Assembly (NCBI GenBank): GCA_036651815.1
Contig: JAVVXB010000051.1
Location: forward strand, 1-5,189
Origin: JAVVXB01 sp036651815
GTDB taxonomy: Bacteria > Bacillota > Clostridia > Christensenellales > CAG-138
DNA length: 5,189 bases
Reading direction: 5' to 3'
Within the stretch, counting starts at the first letter, position 1. The number at the start of each line of letters is the position of its first letter. Positions 1 to 5,088 of the stretch are shown here, piece after piece. The notes under the pieces are model-generated. The model was not told the origin of the DNA, searched no databases, and saw only the letters and a program-made list of their open reading frames with translations. A program made the position numbers and the translations under genes.

Positions 1-51
1 CGGTGGTGTGAGAGGTCGGCTAGGGCATTAAGCCCTAGCCTCCTACTCGAT
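1..51 (+). mobile_element. 3' end of a group II intron (domain VI, partial)
   Basis: Bases 18-26 (GGCTAGGGC) pair perfectly with 32-40 (GCCCTAGCC) around a five-base loop. Below this stem, 10-15 (GAGAGG) pair with 42-48 (CCTACTC) if A45 is left bulged. A bulged adenosine in the 3' strand of the last hairpin, seven bases from an end in AT (50-51), is the signature of group II intron domain VI with its branch point. The opening bases CGGTGGTGTGAGAGG resemble the end of domain V and the domain V/VI linker of LtrA-type introns common in Firmicutes. The catalytic domain V, the reverse transcriptase ORF and the 5' end would lie left of the window. A plain terminator is less likely, because no T-run follows. 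The exact 3' splice site at 51 is inferred. Confidence 0.75.
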
Positions 52-235
52 TTATCTTATGACGCTTTATTGCAATGACCGTAAAGCCAGAAAGATCAAA
101 ACTCTGAAAACTACGTTAATACTAATATAGCCTTATTGCAAACAACGCAAGCAGAAAGGAGCCAAATCCTTTATAAAGATTCTTGTTTTGTACCAGTATG
201 CTTGCTCTCCATCCGACAATTCTTTCCCAGCCAGA
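52..235. other. gene-free stretch downstream of the intron
   Basis: This AT-rich stretch would be the 3' exon side of the intron insertion. The longest plus-strand open stretch from the junction is a 23-codon ORF from ATG at 59 to TAG at 128-130, with no ribosome binding site and no recognisable product. A six-base hairpin, AAAGGA/TCCTTT (155-172), has no T-run directly after it and is not a convincing terminator. I see no RNA gene here. Confidence 0.5.
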
Positions 236-264
236 TTGACGCATCTTCCTGCGTGTGTTATACT
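236..264 (+). promoter_or_regulatory. sigma-70-type promoter of the repressor/DNA-repair operon
   Basis: TTGACG (236-241) and TATACT (259-264) are separated by 17 bases. This is a near-consensus housekeeping promoter. The transcript should start near 271, leaving a leader of about 29 bases before the ATG at 300. Operator-like inverted repeats overlap both the -35 side and the start point. All downstream genes to 3464 are close enough to be served by this promoter. Confidence 0.8.
239..254. promoter_or_regulatory. putative operator O1 for the XRE repressor
   Basis: ACGCATCTTCCTGCGT is an inverted repeat with half-site ACGCA, overlapping the end of the -35 box and the spacer. The same half-site recurs in O2 at 269-284, exactly 30 bp downstream, about three helical turns and so on the same face of the DNA. 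The position between the promoter elements of an XRE gene suggests autorepression. That the XRE protein binds here is inferred. Confidence 0.65.
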
Positions 265-268
265 GTTA

Positions 269-284
269 ACGCATCAAAATGCGT
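269..284. promoter_or_regulatory. putative operator O2 for the XRE repressor
   Basis: ACGCATCAAAATGCGT is a perfect six-base inverted repeat (ACGCAT/ATGCGT) with a four-base centre. It covers the predicted transcription start and shares its left half, ACGCATC, with O1. A bound repressor would block initiation. The site also contains an in-frame ATG at 279, which I do not take as the start of the gene. Confidence 0.65.
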
Positions 285-285
285 C

Positions 286-291
286 AGGAGG
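286..291 (+). promoter_or_regulatory. ribosome binding site deciding the repressor start
   Basis: AGGAGG is followed by eight bases and then ATG at 300. This is ideal spacing and selects the ATG at 300 over the in-frame ATG at 279. The upstream ATG has no ribosome binding site, lies inside operator O2 and would sit only a few bases into the mRNA. Confidence 0.85.
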
Positions 292-299
292 ACCATGCC

Positions 300-692
300 A
301 TGAATTTTGCACAGAAGCTTAGAATCCTGCGGGAAGGCAAAGGACTGTCCCAGCGGAAGCTGGCGGATGAGCTTGACGTTTCGTTTCGGGCGTATCAGGG
401 CTACGAAAGCGGCAAGACGTACCCGCGTAGTCAGCTGGTGTATCAGCGGATCGCTAACTATTTCTCTGTGACGGTGGATTCGCTGCTGAGCGATGCCGAT
501 AGCTTTATCATCTCGCTTTCCGCAAAGTACGGCAATAAAGCGGCGATGCAGGCGCAGCAGATTCTAGACGAAACGGGCGCGCTCTTTGCAGGTGGCGAAT
601 TGACCGACGAGGACGAAGAAGCCTTCCGTAAGCACATGATGAAAATCCTCACCAAGACCATCGAACCCGATGGCTGCGAATATGGAAAGTAG
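300..692 (+). CDS. XRE-family HTH transcriptional repressor (DdrO/ImmR-like role)
   Basis: This 130-residue cytoplasmic DNA-binding protein has a Cro/C1-type helix-turn-helix at about residues 7-63. Helix 2 is around S17-L25 and the recognition helix around S28-Y35, followed by the typical YESGKTYPR turn and a IANYFSVTVDSLL end. The rest (about 67-130) is a predicted helical, acidic region with FAGGELTDEDEEAF, plausibly for dimerisation or protease recognition. The start at 300 is chosen for the AGGAGG eight bases upstream; starting at 279 would add seven residues. The gene leads the operon and lies nine bases before a metalloprotease gene. That pairing is known from ImmR/ImmA of ICEBs1 and DdrO/IrrE of Deinococcus, where the protease cleaves the repressor. 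Its length is close to those repressors. Autorepression through the repeats at 239-284 and cleavage by the neighbour are inferred. Confidence 0.88.
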   Translation: MNFAQKLRILREGKGLSQRKLADELDVSFRAYQGYESGKTYPRSQLVYQRIANYFSVTVDSLLSDADSFIISLSAKYGNKAAMQAQQILDETGALFAGGELTDEDEEAFRKHMMKILTKTIEPDGCEYGK

Positions 693-700
693 GGATCACC

Positions 701-1228
701 ATGACGGATGAACGACGGGAAAAAATTGTCCGCTTGGCGAATCAAATTGTCAAACGCTATGGCACCCGCGATCCCTATGAACTAGCCGATTGGCTGAACA
801 TCCTTGTGGATTTTGCTCCGCATCCACGCTTGCTGGGCTTTAGCGTAATCGTGTTTAGCAAGAAGGTCATCGGGCTGAATAGCCGCGCGGACGCAAACAC
901 GCGCCGCTGCGCCTGTGCGCATGAACTGGCCCACTTGGTTTTGGCGCATCATCAAGATGCGCAGTTTCAAACCAATCACCTGCTGAATTTTTCCTTGCGT
1001 GAACAGCGTTTCGAGGCGGAGGCCAACGTCTTTGCGGCGACGTTGCTGCTGGCAGACGCGGAGATGGACGAAGCCATTCAGATATATCCCAACGCGCAGT
1101 CCGCCGCAGCTTCACTGTATGTCTGTGCAGAGTTGTTTTGCGCCAAGCTGGAAATACTGAATGCCGAGGGCTGCCACTATCGGATTCCCAACGCCACGTT
1201 GCGTTCGTGGGATGGATATGTGCAATAA
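701..1228 (+). CDS. ImmA/IrrE-family zinc metallopeptidase
   Basis: This 175-residue protein carries the zinc-protease motif HELAH at residues 74-78, in the family context RCACAHELAHLVLAHH. The downstream segment RFEAEANVFAATLLL contains E105 and E107, one of which should be the third zinc ligand. This matches the M78 (COG2856, formerly DUF955) family, whose members act on a partner XRE repressor. The N-terminal 30 residues look like the usual helical lead-in, and no signal peptide is seen, so it should be cytoplasmic. The family often has a proline after the LLL helix; here it is LLLAD. The ribosome binding site AGGGA (691-695) overlaps the stop of the repressor gene (TAG, 690-692), so the two are probably translated together. 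Its likely role is a damage-responsive switch that removes repression of the downstream repair genes; the inducing signal is unknown. Confidence 0.9.
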   Translation: MTDERREKIVRLANQIVKRYGTRDPYELADWLNILVDFAPHPRLLGFSVIVFSKKVIGLNSRADANTRRCACAHELAHLVLAHHQDAQFQTNHLLNFSLREQRFEAEANVFAATLLLADAEMDEAIQIYPNAQSAAASLYVCAELFCAKLEILNAEGCHYRIPNATLRSWDGYVQ

Positions 1229-1294
1229 CCGAGGGATTCCTGCATTTTGCTGCCCCCTGTATTTTTGTACGCTTTTTGAGGGAGGGAACGACGG

Positions 1295-2542
1295 ATGGAT
1301 CGCGTCATCCTGCATTCGGATGCCAACAGCTTCTATATTTCCGTCGAAAGCGTGTATCAGCCGAAGCTGTGGCACGTGCCTGCCGTGGTTGCAGGCTGCG
1401 TAGAGGAACGGCACGGCATTATCCTCACCAAAAATCAACTAGCGAAACGCTATGGCATCCAAACAGGTCAAGCGATTTGGCAAGCCAAGCAGCAATGTCC
1501 CGATCTGGTGTGCGTGCCGCCTGATTACGAGCTGTACGTGCGCTTCAGCAAACGCTTGCGGCAGATTTACGAGGAATACTCCGATCGAGTAGAATCTTTC
1601 GGCTTGGATGAAGCGTGGATTGATTTGACGAACCCCGGCGTGACGATTGCGGACGGCGAACGAATTGCGCACGAAATCCGCAATCGCATTCACGAAGAAT
1701 TGGGCATCACGGTGTCGGTGGGCGTTTCGTTCAATAAGATTTTTGCCAAGCTGGGCAGCGATTACAAGAAACCCGACGCGGTGACGGTGATCTCGCGCGA
1801 GAACTATCAGCAGATCGTGCATCCGTTGCCTGTGCAGGACTTGCTGTACGTCGGTCGAAGCACGCAAAAGAAGCTCAACAACCTCAACGTCCGAACCATC
1901 GGCGACCTTGCGCATCTTGATGCGAACCTTGTGAATTGGAATCTTGGCAAAGTCGGACTCATGCTGAAATGCTACGCGATGGGCGCGGATCAATCGCCTG
2001 TGATGCCGACTGCGTATAGCTTGGCGGTCAAGTCTGTCGGAAACAGCACCACGCCGCCGCATGATTTGACCTGCATGGAGGACGCACGCTGCATCTTCTT
2101 CCTTTTGGCGGAAAGCGTTGCGGCGCGTCTGCGTGACGGCGGCTTTGTCGCAAGGTGCATCAGCATCAGCGCGCGTACCACCACGCTTGTGACCAATTCA
2201 CGGCAGCAGACGCTTTCCATGCCGACCAATCTTTCGGGAGAAATTGCGGCGACGGCGATACGGTTGTTCGACGATCGGTTTGCCAAAGGCTTTCCGTATC
2301 GAAGTGTGGGCATCAGCTGCTCGGGGCTTATGCCCGACACGGTGCCTGTGCAGCTGGATTTGCTTGACGACGAGCGCTCACGAATGCGTCAGCTCTGCTT
2401 GGAAAAGTCCATCGACGGATTGCGCAAACGCTTTGGACATCAAGTGATTCAGCGCGGCGTTGTGCTGCAAGATCGCGGCTATGCGAAGATCAATCCTGTG
2501 GACGAACACACGATTCACCCCGTGCCGTTCTTTGCAGGATAA
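1295..2542 (+). CDS. dinB: Y-family translesion DNA polymerase (DinB/UmuC-like)
   Basis: This 415-residue error-prone polymerase extends primers across damaged template. Palm residues are complete: D9 in HSDANSFYISVE, and D105-E106 in ESFGLDEAWIDLT, giving the three carboxylates that hold the two metal ions. Y14 sits at the steric-gate position. GVSFNKIFAKLGSDYKKPDA (143-162) is the conserved palm/thumb segment. A helix-hairpin-helix thumb is at about 177-206, and the little-finger domain at about 235-350. QLDLL (353-357) fits a beta sliding-clamp binding motif. The closest type is the Firmicute DinB/UmuC-like polymerase of similar length, not classical Pol IV, so the symbol is family-level. 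GGAGGG (1281-1286) lies eight bases before the ATG. The 66-base gap after the protease gene shows no clear promoter, terminator or LexA box. Confidence 0.93.
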   Translation: MDRVILHSDANSFYISVESVYQPKLWHVPAVVAGCVEERHGIILTKNQLAKRYGIQTGQAIWQAKQQCPDLVCVPPDYELYVRFSKRLRQIYEEYSDRVESFGLDEAWIDLTNPGVTIADGERIAHEIRNRIHEELGITVSVGVSFNKIFAKLGSDYKKPDAVTVISRENYQQIVHPLPVQDLLYVGRSTQKKLNNLNVRTIGDLAHLDANLVNWNLGKVGLMLKCYAMGADQSPVMPTAYSLAVKSVGNSTTPPHDLTCMEDARCIFFLLAESVAARLRDGGFVARCISISARTTTLVTNSRQQTLSMPTNLSGEIAATAIRLFDDRFAKGFPYRSVGISCSGLMPDTVPVQLDLLDDERSRMRQLCLEKSIDGLRKRFGHQVIQRGVVLQDRGYAKINPVDEHTIHPVPFFAG

Positions 2543-2561
2543 GGGATAGGAGGCGCGCCCA

Positions 2562-3464
2562 ATGTCAGCCAGACGAGAAAACGAGCACAAGCGATTCGTG
2601 GAGGTGCGCGCCGAACATGCGCTGGACGGCAGCATCAAACCGCTGCTTTTCCGAGAGGAAGACGACCTGTTTTGTCGAATCGATGATGTAATGGACGTGC
2701 GGGAAGCGCCTGCGCTCAAAGCAGGCGGACAAGGCACGCGCTACACCTGCCGTGTGCAGGATCACGTGCTGTACTTATTTCACGACGACGCTTATTGGTT
2801 CATCGAGGAAACCGACGAATCCGCCTGCGCGGGCAAAGTGGAGAAAGAGGGCATTGCGATGTGTGGACGATATTTTATCGGCGGCGATGCGGACGAAGCC
2901 GAAATGCGGCAGATCATCGAACAGCTCAATCACCGCTACGAGGGCAAGCCCGAGCTTGCGCAGATGCAGCAGGGCGAGATTTTCCCAACGGCGATTGTGC
3001 CCGTGATTTCCAACAGCAAGGCGCTCAAGCCAACGCCGTTTTTGATGAAGTGGGGCTATTCGCACTATCAGGGCAACGGCGTGATTATCAACGCGCGCGC
3101 CGAAACCGCGCTGGAAAAGCCGATGCTCAAGAAATCCATGCTGGAGCGTCGCTGTTTGATTCCTGCCAGCAACTATTTCGAGTGGGAGTGCGTCGGCAAA
3201 ACTAAGCGGAAGTATGCCATCCAACAGAAGGACGCTGGGTTGACCTACATGGCAGGCATTTACCGCTTGGAAGAAGCCATGCAAACGCCGACCTTTGTGA
3301 TTCTTACGTGCGACGCTGCTGCCGATATTGCGTTTATTCATCCGCGGATGCCGCTCCTTTTGCCGCTCGAAGAACGGGAGGCGTGGCTTTCGCCGAGTGC
3401 GAATATTACCGACGTGATGGATAGGGCGCAGAGAAGTGCGCAATGCTTGGCGGTACCGGTGTGA
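2562..3464 (+). CDS. small polymerase-linked domain fused in frame to a SRAP (HMCES/YedK) domain
   Basis: The open frame is 300 residues with no stop between two different parts. Residues 1 to about 85 resemble a small unnamed protein found beside Firmicute Y-family polymerases: AEHALDG (17-23), DDVMDVREA (41-49), AGGQGTRYTCR (54-64) and YLFHDDAYWFIEE (71-83). I know no function for it. A linker of about 15 residues follows. Residues 100-300 are a whole SRAP domain beginning MCGRYF. The start is well supported: TAGGAGG (2547-2553) lies eight bases before ATG 2562, and 19 bases separate it from the polymerase stop, so it belongs to the same operon. Read as one protein, the catalytic cysteine would be residue 101 and not N-terminal. 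The gene may therefore make the joined protein, a separate SRAP from an internal start at 2859, or both. Confidence 0.75.
   Translation: MSARRENEHKRFVEVRAEHALDGSIKPLLFREEDDLFCRIDDVMDVREAPALKAGGQGTRYTCRVQDHVLYLFHDDAYWFIEETDESACAGKVEKEGIAMCGRYFIGGDADEAEMRQIIEQLNHRYEGKPELAQMQQGEIFPTAIVPVISNSKALKPTPFLMKWGYSHYQGNGVIINARAETALEKPMLKKSMLERRCLIPASNYFEWECVGKTKRKYAIQQKDAGLTYMAGIYRLEEAMQTPTFVILTCDAAADIAFIHPRMPLLLPLEEREAWLSPSANITDVMDRAQRSAQCLAVPV
2844..2850 (+). promoter_or_regulatory. internal ribosome binding site before the SRAP ATG
   Basis: AAAGAGG ends eight bases before the in-frame ATG at 2859, which begins MCGRYF. The spacing matches that of the other genes in this operon. It supports independent translation of the SRAP domain with cysteine as residue 2. 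Confidence 0.65.
2859..3464 (+). CDS. SRAP-domain abasic-site-binding protein from the internal start
   Basis: This nested reading gives 201 residues, the usual size for bacterial SRAP proteins such as YedK. SRAP proteins form a thiazolidine crosslink between the N-terminal cysteine (exposed after Met removal) and an abasic site in single-stranded DNA, shielding it from breakage and error-prone copying. The expected residues are all present: C2 in MCGRYF, N78 in NARAET (like N75 of YedK), E108 in IPASNYFEWE (like E105) and H161 in HPRMP (like H160). MKWGY (63-67) is also typical. The chemistry requires Cys2, so this start is functionally the more likely one, although no stop codon separates it from the upstream domain. 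The position after a translesion polymerase fits a shared role at stalled forks. Confidence 0.75.
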   Translation: MCGRYFIGGDADEAEMRQIIEQLNHRYEGKPELAQMQQGEIFPTAIVPVISNSKALKPTPFLMKWGYSHYQGNGVIINARAETALEKPMLKKSMLERRCLIPASNYFEWECVGKTKRKYAIQQKDAGLTYMAGIYRLEEAMQTPTFVILTCDAAADIAFIHPRMPLLLPLEEREAWLSPSANITDVMDRAQRSAQCLAVPV

Positions 3465-3786
3465 GGCGGATAATTCGCCGGTAAAGCTAGGAACATTGGG
3501 AGGGTCTAGAACGCTTGCTATTGATATTCTTCAATATTGCAATGCAAACCAATAGATTGTTCTATAACCAAATTACAATCAAAACGGATCAAACCACTTC
3601 CAAACGAGATTAGTCTATTAATCTATCCCTACGGGTCTTATGAATGCTGAAAATCATCATCAATTATTTGCACATCCTCCTACCCCCCTATAGCATAGAA
3701 AGCAGCGTAATGAAAAAGGCTAACTCATATAAGACCTTAATACTAACGCGTTTTAACTATACCGCCCGCTGCTGGACGCATGAAAA
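3465..3786. other. gene-free stretch between convergent genes
   Basis: Composition shifts from GC-rich to AT-rich here. Just after the SRAP stop, GGCG (3465-3468) can pair with CGCC (3476-3479), but no T-run follows, so it is a poor intrinsic terminator. AGATTA/TAATCT (3607-3624) is another weak hairpin without a T-run. I find no convincing terminator for either the plus-strand operon or the minus-strand pair, and no credible ORF or RNA gene. Confidence 0.5.
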
Positions 3787-4608
3787 TTATATATCTAAAT
3801 CAAATATTGATACTTGCTGGTGTCCTGGGACGTTTTTTTGTAAAAAGGCATAATGTCCAATGTTTAAAAAATTGGTTTGAAATCGATGCATATTGCCCAT
3901 TATGAGATATCTTTGATATCTCATATCTGCATAGTATTCCATATATTTCTGTTTCAACATAACAATAGCCTTCTCTTCAGTTGCATATGTCTGGAAATAG
4001 TTTCGGTATGCTTGCATAAATTCATATTCAGTAATCATTATACTATGTCCTTTACAAGTAAGGTCGTTGCAACAGAATTTAATTCTAAATTCATAAGGTA
4101 TTTTTTCAAGAGGTTTTTTATTGGATGAAACCAGCAAAGACATTTGACCAAGTTTAGTTTTTTCAGCATCTGACCATTCTCGCGCTATTGGTTTTGCAGT
4201 AATCTCAAAAACTTCTTTCGGTATAAAAGCCCCTAGGGATAATTTGCTTTCTTGCTGCTTCTTAATTATTTCCTCCATGGATTGTACCTCAATGCTGGAG
4301 AGGGCCCTTATCCTCGCTAAAATATCTCGTTTGGGATCAAGTTGTTGAACTATTCTTAGGGAATCACTGTTAACACGATAACTTTCAGGTCTTGTGTCTT
4401 TCGGATTCTTTTCAGTTTCAACATCCACCCACGAAAATATTTTATAACGTTGACCATCATCTAAATCCCTCCAAGGTATTGGATAAAGCCTTATCCATTC
4501 ACCCGCCGCTGTTATTCCTGCTGTACAGACCGTTTCAACATATTGTTGACTAGGGGAAGGATATGTTTTTACTAAAATCAAAACTCTTTTTGTTGTAAAA
4601 GTACTCAT
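3787..4608 (-). CDS. unrecognised protein paired with DUF488, possible Cys/His metal site
   Basis: This 273-residue protein has no function I can name. The N-terminal third is motif-rich: LVKTYPSPS (12-20), YVETVCTAGI (23-32), WIRLYPIPWRDL (38-49) and DTRPESYRV (71-79), which look strongly conserved. A charged helical stretch (about 104-122) follows. Near the middle, C180-N-D-L-T-C185-K-G-H188 could bind a metal ion. The C-terminus has GNMHRF (238-243). No signal peptide or membrane segment is seen. Its ATG overlaps the TGA of the DUF488 gene by four bases (ATGA). No clear ribosome binding site precedes it, so translation is probably coupled. The gene is much more AT-rich than the plus-strand operon, which suggests separate acquisition. 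A nucleic-acid or defence role with DUF488 is a guess. Confidence 0.85.
   Translation of the reverse strand: MSTFTTKRVLILVKTYPSPSQQYVETVCTAGITAAGEWIRLYPIPWRDLDDGQRYKIFSWVDVETEKNPKDTRPESYRVNSDSLRIVQQLDPKRDILARIRALSSIEVQSMEEIIKKQQESKLSLGAFIPKEVFEITAKPIAREWSDAEKTKLGQMSLLVSSNKKPLEKIPYEFRIKFCCNDLTCKGHSIMITEYEFMQAYRNYFQTYATEEKAIVMLKQKYMEYYADMRYQRYLIMGNMHRFQTNFLNIGHYAFLQKNVPGHQQVSIFDLDI
3901..3925. repeat. perfect 11-bp inverted repeat with 3-base loop inside a gene
   Basis: TATGAGATATC (3901-3911) and GATATCTCATA (3915-3925) are exact reverse complements separated by TTT. The hairpin lies in the C-terminal coding part of the 273-residue protein, over residues MRYQRYLI. It could form a strong mRNA stem, but it has no T-run and the frame continues through it. 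Confidence 0.85.
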
Positions 4609-5042
4609 AAATTGACTACTCCGTCTATATAGGGCATTCGGTTTTGCAGAATTTCTGCTATTATGCTACGATGACATTCCGAATAATTGCTTTCATAGCA
4701 CAGCAAGCAAGTTCTTTCGTCTATTACATATTCCCATGCTTCTTGAATGTAGGAAAAATTTCTTCCTACATACCAACGATAGTCATGAAAAAAAGCGGAG
4801 TAATCCTTTGTGCGGTGAAGCTCGTCTCTAATTGACTTGGGGCTTCCAAGCCCTTTCATATGAACATAATCAATCCCATATTCTTGGAGGCAATATGATA
4901 ATGCACTCTTTGAAAACCCTTTTTTGCGACTGAGTGGTATTTCTCGTACATCTAACACAAGATCAATTTTGTTTGTTTTCATAAGCTGGATGAATTCATC
5001 GACTGTTTTTCCTTCATAACCAGCAGTATAAACATTGCACAT
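4605..5042 (-). CDS. DUF488-family protein
   Basis: This 145-residue protein shows the family pattern throughout. Counting from the ATG at 5042, it has YTAGYEGKTVDEFI (5-18), LDVREIPLSRKKGFSK (30-45), GIDYVHMKGLGSP (56-68) and LLCYESNYSECHR (113-125). The DVR, SRKKGFSK and C-x-E...CHR blocks are the conserved features of DUF488; its biochemical activity is not established to my knowledge. The frame could start at a GTG at 5051, but that codon lies in the GAGGTG ribosome binding site. The ATG at 5042, six bases after it, is the better start and removes three residues. It is the first gene of a two-gene minus-strand operon and overlaps the 273-residue gene by four bases. Its AT-rich composition matches its partner and not the plus-strand operon. 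Confidence 0.88.
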   Translation of the reverse strand: MCNVYTAGYEGKTVDEFIQLMKTNKIDLVLDVREIPLSRKKGFSKSALSYCLQEYGIDYVHMKGLGSPKSIRDELHRTKDYSAFFHDYRWYVGRNFSYIQEAWEYVIDERTCLLCYESNYSECHRSIIAEILQNRMPYIDGVVNL

Positions 5043-5048
5043 ATTTAA

Positions 5049-5054
5049 CACCTC
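5049..5054 (-). promoter_or_regulatory. ribosome binding site of the DUF488 gene
   Basis: On the minus strand GAGGTG is followed by six bases and ATG (5042-5040). The possible GTG start at 5051-5049 is part of this site, so it is rejected. Confidence 0.75.
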
Positions 5055-5060
5055 GTATCT

Positions 5061-5088
5061 ATTATACTCAGAGTTTTAAAAAAAACAA
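5061..5088 (-). promoter_or_regulatory. promoter of the DUF488 pair
   Basis: On the minus strand a perfect -10 TATAAT (5066-5061) lies 16 bases after a weak -35, TTGTTT (5088-5083). The start would be near 5055, which places the ribosome binding site almost at the 5' end of the mRNA and gives a leader of only about 12-13 bases. Confidence 0.6.

Noticed and set aside
18..40. Nine-base perfect hairpin read as a terminator
   Set aside because: No T-run follows, and the lower stem with bulged A45 fits group II intron domain VI much better.
68..142. Repeated TTATTGCAA as a possible direct-repeat array or CRISPR trace
   Set aside because: There are only two short copies, with no regular spacing and no further units.
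279..299. Upstream ATG that would lengthen the XRE repressor by seven residues
   Set aside because: It lies within operator O2 and almost at the predicted transcript start, with no ribosome binding site. The ATG at 300 has AGGAGG at ideal spacing.
1439..2062. Long minus-strand open frame opposite the polymerase gene
   Set aside because: It is an antisense shadow of a well-supported polymerase with intact catalytic motifs. The translation is low-complexity and unrecognisable.
2775..3443. Long minus-strand open frame opposite the SRAP gene
   Set aside because: It is an antisense shadow in GC-rich coding DNA. The SRAP frame has every expected catalytic residue.
3454..3483. TACCGG/CCGGTA inverted repeat around the SRAP stop codon
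   Set aside because: It competes with the GGCG/CGCC pairing, and no T-run follows. It is not enough for a terminator call.
3819..3840. GTCC/GGAC followed by seven T's, like an intrinsic terminator on the plus strand
   Set aside because: The loop would be only two bases, and the stretch is coding on the minus strand (residues around VPGHQQ).
3644..3853. 69-codon plus-strand ORF between the convergent genes
   Set aside because: It overlaps the C-terminal end of the 273-residue gene on the other strand, has no ribosome binding site and encodes nothing recognisable.
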